From NCBI RefSeq assembly GCF_003473485.1, contig NC_053044.1:50818091-50882090 (forward strand): DNA of 64,000 nt. The letters are read 5' to 3'. A program made the position numbers and the translations under genes. Source of the DNA: Medicago truncatula (lineage: Eukaryota; Streptophyta; Magnoliopsida; Fabales; Fabaceae). Below the pieces are notes generated by a model, which worked only from the letters and a program-made list of their open reading frames with translations, did not search any database and was not told the DNA's origin. Shown piece by piece: positions 59,434 through 64,000 of the stretch (within the stretch, counting starts at the first letter, position 1; the number at the start of each line of letters is the position of its first letter).

Positions 59434-60183
59434 AAAGGAAAACTCAAGAAATTGGAAGTTAACACAAATCTGAATTGAATATTTGATTGAATGATTTACA
59501 CATTGGCTCTGTTTATATAGAGTAGATAAAAACAGTTAGGCCTCTAACAAACTCCTAACTAACTTTGATAACAATGATAGCAAAAATCTAATAGATTTTA
59601 ACTAGCTTAAGAATACTCTATGCAGCACCGACACATGTAATTGCGTTCAAATGATTCATTTATTTTCTCAACTTATGACCGGTGTCTATATGTCAATGCC
59701 GTCAGTGTGCAGTGCTTCATATTAGCTCACAGAGTCACAACCCAAAGACCTCGCCCCGAGCCACCGCCCCATCCTCTAAAAAATAATTGTTGGCATCTAA
59801 TAACGTGACAAATGTTAGTATAATTCAAGGTGAAATATATATATAAAAAAAAATAAAAAAAAAAGTCATATTTGGTGGTGTAAAATATAAGCAAAAGTTA
59901 ACTATTTTCACCTTATTTAACGTTGTTATTACTTATTCTTAATATACCATTTTTCGGTAGAATTCCTAAAATACATTTAATGGAGCCAAGTTCTCGTACA
60001 AAATAAAAAGAAAAGAAAAGGTAATCTAGCAAATGCTTATAACAAAAGATAATTTTACTCATTTATATCTAACTGTATATGTTATTTTAGGATATAATAA
60101 TTTCGAGTAGAATTAATTCTGCAACCTCTAAAATCATTTTGATTCTCTAAAATTGAAACCAAACATATGCGTAGTAACATAAA
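59434..60183. other. Upstream region of derivative D and spacer
   Basis: A candidate promoter with GTTTATATAGAGTAG (near 59512) lies before derivative D. The rest is AT-rich with no gene. Confidence 0.4.
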
Positions 60184-60478
60184 GGTTTAATTGCACTTTT
60201 GGACCCTTATCTTTTCAAAAGTTGCGGTTATGGCCCCCTAACTAATTTAAATACAAAACAGCCCCCTATGTTTTGATTCTTTGGTAGTTTTGGACCCCCA
60301 GTCCATTAGTGAGGTGCCACGTGTATTATTTAGGGGGCCACGTGGCACCTCACAAATGGACTGGGGGTCCAAAACTGCCAAAAAATCAAAACATAGAGGG
60401 CTGTTTTGTATTTAAATTAATTATGGGACCATAACCGCAACTTTTGGAAAGATAGGGGTCCAAAAGTGCAATTAAGCC
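60184..60478. mobile_element. Mutator-type MITE, 295 bp, near-perfect foldback with 9-bp target-site duplication
   Basis: Terminal inverted repeats GGTTTAATTGCACTTTTGGA / GGCTTAATTGCACTTTTGGA extend with few mismatches almost to the centre, where GAGGTGCCACGTG and CACGTGGCACCTC face each other. TAACATAAA flanks it exactly (60175-60183 and 60479-60487). The 9-bp duplication is diagnostic of Mutator-like transposases. The open frames drawn across its right end are artefacts. Confidence 0.95.
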
Positions 60479-60487
60479 TAACATAAA

Positions 60488-61486
60488 ATAAAAGATATGA
60501 GAGGGAGAAATATAAGAGAAACGCGCTAATTCTTGTGAATACAACATTCCCGAATGCTTTGCGAATGACATGTCCCAAGATTTTCGATTTCTCTCCCCCA
60601 TGGAATTGTACCTTCCCCAAAACAATCTAGTACTATTTCTTCAACTTTCACGGCCACTCCACTTCACCGGTGATGAATCATGATCAACGATTCTCGTCCG
60701 CCGTCTTCGACTTCCACGACCTTCCCCAAAGCAAAGCGCAAATGACTTCACCAGTGATGAATCCATGACTGTGGTTGTCACTAGCTGTTTTTGTCATCAC
60801 ATCGTCAATGTTCATTTGCTTTCGTTCGTCTGTGGTGTCATTCCTTAATCGATTTTATGTGCAAGTTGGATAATTTTCTATTGAAAATTGAATTGATTTC
60901 ATGTGCATTGATTTGTGGTTGTTCATTGGCTACTTTGATACTACTGTGAAAAGATTTGGGTATTTTTCTCGTTCTGATGTATGAGGAATCGTTACTTTTA
61001 TACTGTCAATGCCATTTTATGTTAATGTTGGTGCATGAAATTGTTCTGTTGTATGAGATATAAGAGAAGTTAAGCACTAAATATTGTGCTGTGAGTTTAG
61101 AAATTATCATAGGCAAGATCAAGTAAGTATAAGGGCATTTCGGGATAAAGTTCTCGCTACATATAGCAGTCCTCGAAATAAAAAGTTATAAAATAACTCA
61201 TGAAAGGATGTAAGAGATATAGAGTATAAAATGATATGAGTAAAAAGAATTTTTACAAAACTCGTATAGTAAGACTTGACTTATTATCACTAAAAAAATC
61301 CAACAAAATCATTTAAAATCATATTTGGAGAACAATCTATCAAAATTTAACCATTATTGTACAATATAAGGTTAAAAGAATTTAAAACAGAAAAATAAAC
61401 AATTAACCTAACTCTAACAAACAAAAAACCAAGGAAAACTACTTCCTAATTACATCCATCCCTATACTTTCATCTGTGGTAGACCT
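60488..61486. other. Spacer
   Basis: 60640-60790 is GC-richer and contains a repeat (TTCACCGGTGATGAATC / TTCACCAGTGATGAATC), looking like a 5' UTR or gene fragment, but no ORF or domain is visible. The remainder is AT-rich. Confidence 0.4.
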
Positions 61487-62347
61487 TCAGAGTTCTAGTG
61501 TTCGCATCGTTAATGTTATCTCTCGAACAGTTGCTGCTGAACCTAGGTTGCCTCTTCTCTAGAAGAAAAAAGGATTATTCTTAGCATAACCTTGAAATCA
61601 ATTTTCAACGACCTTACGAAAAATCATCTACAACACTGCAGAAACCATCTAATCTACGTACCTGTTGGTGCACTTCTGTTAATGTTGATATAAGCATCTG
61701 CTTCCCCACAATGCCTTTCATAAGCCGTACAAATTGATGTTTGGACACTTCATCTCTCTAGAACAAATGACATCAAAATTGACAAGACAAAAAACTTAGT
61801 AACATGAAGCTTCCATTTGTGAGTGTTATATAAGAGAATTTTCTTATTTTTCATTGAATTTATGTTATTTTGTTATGACTTTTATCGCATCAGGAAAATG
61901 AAGTCATGGAATAAAAAATATATTTGTTGTTTTATCCAGATTAAAAATAGTTAATAAAAAATTATGTGTTTTTTAAATATTAAGATATTTCACATCGATT
62001 TCAATTATTGCAGAAGTGAAATATGTAGATTTCACTTCGGGGATATCAAATATGCCGTTGGGAAATACATGTCCAGATTCGGAAAAAATGTGGTTCCACT
62101 TCAGTTGGATCGAAAACCGATGTGGCAAACGTGGTATCACATCGGCTACAAACCCGATGTGAAATGTTATTGACATACAACCTCACCTTTAGTCACATCG
62201 GCTGGGACCCGATGTGAAAAGTTGATTTCCACTGATGTGAAATGTCATTTCTGTAGTAGTGATGACATGATAGTGAAACTGATTTGAGAAACACACCTTC
62301 AATTTGTCAAATAAAGTTTGAAGTTCAATCGCTTTGTCTTGGTCCAT
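61487..62347 (-). CDS. TAF4 derivative E: RST-only mini-ORF (72 residues)
   Basis: Exons 62347-62297, 61757-61662 and 61558-61487 splice in frame (AAG|GTGTG, CAG|GTACG; acceptors CTAG, CTAG) to 72 residues: MDQDKAIELQTLFDKLK, then [18 protein letters not shown] and the rest of exon 3, then a novel 23-residue tail (RRGNLGSAATVREITLT...) to TGA. The start codon and ATGGAC context are those of TAF4 exon 1, joined by deletion to the middle of exon 2. Only the second half of the RST domain remains, so the fold may be incomplete. The first intron (539 bp) holds a CACTA fragment. It may equally be a decayed remnant that is open by chance. Confidence 0.4.
61800..62261 (-). mobile_element. CACTA (CMC) transposon terminal fragment
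   Basis: On the minus strand it starts CACTACTACAGAAATGACAT at 62261, followed by subterminal repeats of the type CCGATGTGAAA/CATCGG (at least six between 61990 and 62250, in both orientations). The opposite terminus is not found near 61800, so it is truncated. It lies in the first intron of derivative E. The frames at 61964-62176 are artefacts of the repeats. Confidence 0.75.
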
Positions 62348-63381
62348 AGAAACGCCGTGTTATCTCCGTTGCTCTTTTAAACCAACTGCACTTCAGATGT
62401 TTTCTGTACGCTACGCTGTATTTAGTAACATTAAATAAGCAGCTGAACTTAAATGGTGCCATTAGCCTTAAGCATATGTATTAGGTTATAGGCATCGATT
62501 CATTTCATGATTATTTGTACTACTAAAACATTTAGAACCACATGACCAATAGAATTCAAATCATGTCATAGAAAACACGAGGGGATCTATAAATCATATT
62601 AGGATGGTAAATAAGGCTGCTTTATGACCAAGCCTTTGTTTTAGCCCAGTAAAGGCCATGGACCCATGGCTTAAACAATTGCAAGAACATCAAGCCAAAA
62701 ATAGAAAAACATCGTAGGGTGGTGAATATAAAGCCCCTAACCAACCCCTCACATTCAAAGACATATTACCCCTGCAATGTATTAAATCACTACTCCACAA
62801 CAACACCAAACAAAAATCACATCAGGAGTATAATTTAAACTGCCGGACCACACAAATAAGGATGTACTATATTCGAAACTTCATAAGTGGGAAGGAATAG
62901 ATTGTTCAATGCCTATCAATCTAGGGCTATAAATAAGGAATAGTAGTATAAAGCCAAAACTAGAAAAACATATATTAAAGCCTTTTCTCACTAGGTATTT
63001 AAATTTTTTAATTCTCCAGATTTGGACGATTATGTTAGCTGGAAGTTGCTATAAATTCATTGTGCCGAATATGATGTCATACTAATCAAATGTAAAAAGG
63101 ATATCATACGTAATTTGGTTGTTCATATTTGTGAGACACAACACAAGCCTTGCCTTAATATATTAGTAAATGGCATTGGATTTCTTATTACTTGATCTTT
63201 TAGACACTTGATGCGTACTTGGTGTCTTGGTTAGCATATCGGGTTTGTAGTACCGTATACTTTTAGCAGTGTGTTTGAAGGGCGTGTCATGTGTAGAGAC
63301 GAATAGTTAATATAGACACAACAAATAAAATTTAGTTTTTCTTCAAAAAAAAATAAAATAAATAGTTTGATTGTTTACATG
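62348..63381. other. Spacer
   Basis: Upstream region of derivative E and AT-rich sequence; AAAGCC...CTAGAAAAACAT occurs twice (about 62695 and 62952). No gene seen. Confidence 0.4.
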
Positions 63382-63549
63382 GGATACCACTTGTGTACCA
63401 TTAAGGTACCAATAGTATATACCATTGGCCAATTAGAGTGTGTCACCTATCAATGTTACTTTATAGATGCTTTATTTGATATATTTTTTTAAAGGGTGTG
63501 CCACATGGTACATTCTAATTGGGCAATGGTATACACAAGTGCTATCCGT
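63382..63549. mobile_element. MITE with about 20-bp terminal inverted repeats
   Basis: The left end GGGATACCACTTGTGTACCA and the right end TGGTATACACAAGTGCTATC are inverted matches. Inner inverted segments also match (GCCAATTAGAGTG / CATTCTAATTGGGC). Length is about 168 bp. Target-site duplication unclear. Confidence 0.7.
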
Positions 63550-63827
63550 TCACAAGCTGACTGGAAATTATTTTGGATTGAGACCCTAGCTAGCTAGCAA
63601 GCTCTATGACTTCATTTGCCACTTTGTTTCTTGTGCACTTCTGTAAACAACCTGGAATTTCAGGATTTTATTTTCATGTGTTTTACAAATGGAGGTCAAG
63701 ATAGCATTGATGAGATGCTCCACAAAACAATCCTTCATACACCAATGTTGATGTCACCAACTTCCTGATGATGTAAGTTATTTGAATTGAAGGATGAGAT
63801 ATTATGGTTATTGTTTGTGTTGATATA

Positions 63828-63948
63828 TACTCCGGTCTCAAATATAAGCACAAAGTCAAACAAAGTTTATATATCTCGTTAAAAATTTAAATAAGATAGA
63901 TCAACTTTATTTGACTTTTATTGTTTATATTTGAGAACGAAGGTAGGT
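63828..63948. mobile_element. Stowaway-type MITE
   Basis: ACTCCGGTCTCAAATATAAG at the left and ATATTTGAGAACGAAGGTAG at the right are inverted and resemble the CTCCCTCCGTCTC termini of Stowaway elements; TA lies on both sides. About 120 bp. Confidence 0.65.
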
Positions 63949-64000
63949 ATATTTGATTTCAGTTTGTATTTGTATTTGTATAGAATTAAGAATTGGTAAA

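Noticed and set aside
60386..60625. 79- and 67-codon minus-strand frames
   Set aside because: They start in the MITE and run into flanking DNA.
61964..62176. Opposing 67-69-codon frames
   Set aside because: Produced by the inverted subterminal repeats of the CACTA fragment.
1..64000. CRISPR array, bacterial operon, rRNA or intact tRNA gene
   Set aside because: None present. Intron structure and repeats show plant nuclear DNA; the tRNA-like boxes belong to SINEs with poly-A tails and target-site duplications.

Overview
This is plant nuclear DNA, most likely from a papilionoid legume. The evidence is a chloroplast-targeted ClpC chaperone gene with nine coding exons, a TFIID subunit TAF4 gene with thirteen coding exons, an intronless subtilase, plant serpins, AT-rich intergenic DNA, tRNA-derived SINEs, Helitrons, Mutator-type MITEs and copia/gypsy LTRs. 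The legume placement is inferred from remembered repeat families, not from a search.

Layout, left to right. 0-1.3 kb: the last two exons of an RMT2-like arginine methyltransferase (+). 3.1-5.5 kb: a complete SBT1-type subtilase (-). 5.6-15.2 kb: repeat-rich spacer with a degenerate ClpC exon-intron-exon copy (8.9-9.2 kb), a block of CCGGATT palindromes and TATA modules (9.2-12.2 kb) that carries a dead PB1/MuDR-like ORF and three consecutive RNA-type hairpins (11.13-11.49 kb), a 0.7-kb tandem duplication and a SINE with target-site duplication. 15.2-20.5 kb: complete ClpC gene (+), 927 residues, one intron apparently GC-AG. 23.1-29.0 kb: complete TAF4 gene (-), 914 residues.

29-64 kb is an accessory landscape in which TAF4-derived and serpin copies alternate: TAF4 (full), serpin 1 (dead), TAF4 derivative B (44.1-45.6 kb, an open 425-residue chimera with its own TATA box), serpin 2 (one frameshift), TAF4 copies C and D (55.7-59.4 kb) and copy E (61.5-62.3 kb, a 72-residue RST mini-ORF). 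Between them lie foldback repeats, a 3.8-kb Helitron with a broken PIF1-like helicase, two short non-autonomous Helitrons, solo LTRs with 5-bp target-site duplications, SINEs, RNase H fragments of LINE and copia elements, a CACTA end and a textbook 295-bp MITE with 9-bp target-site duplications.

The most notable signals are (1) TAF4 derivatives that repeatedly lost the N-terminal and C-terminal parts but kept the RST domain open, one of them fused to a coiled-coil tail next to gypsy sequence; (2) the tandem hairpin cluster downstream of a TATA module; (3) a 31-bp intronic hairpin in TAF4; (4) the Helitron boundaries, readable because a paralogous serpin promoter gives the empty site. Exon boundaries were read by eye from splice consensus, frame continuity and family knowledge.
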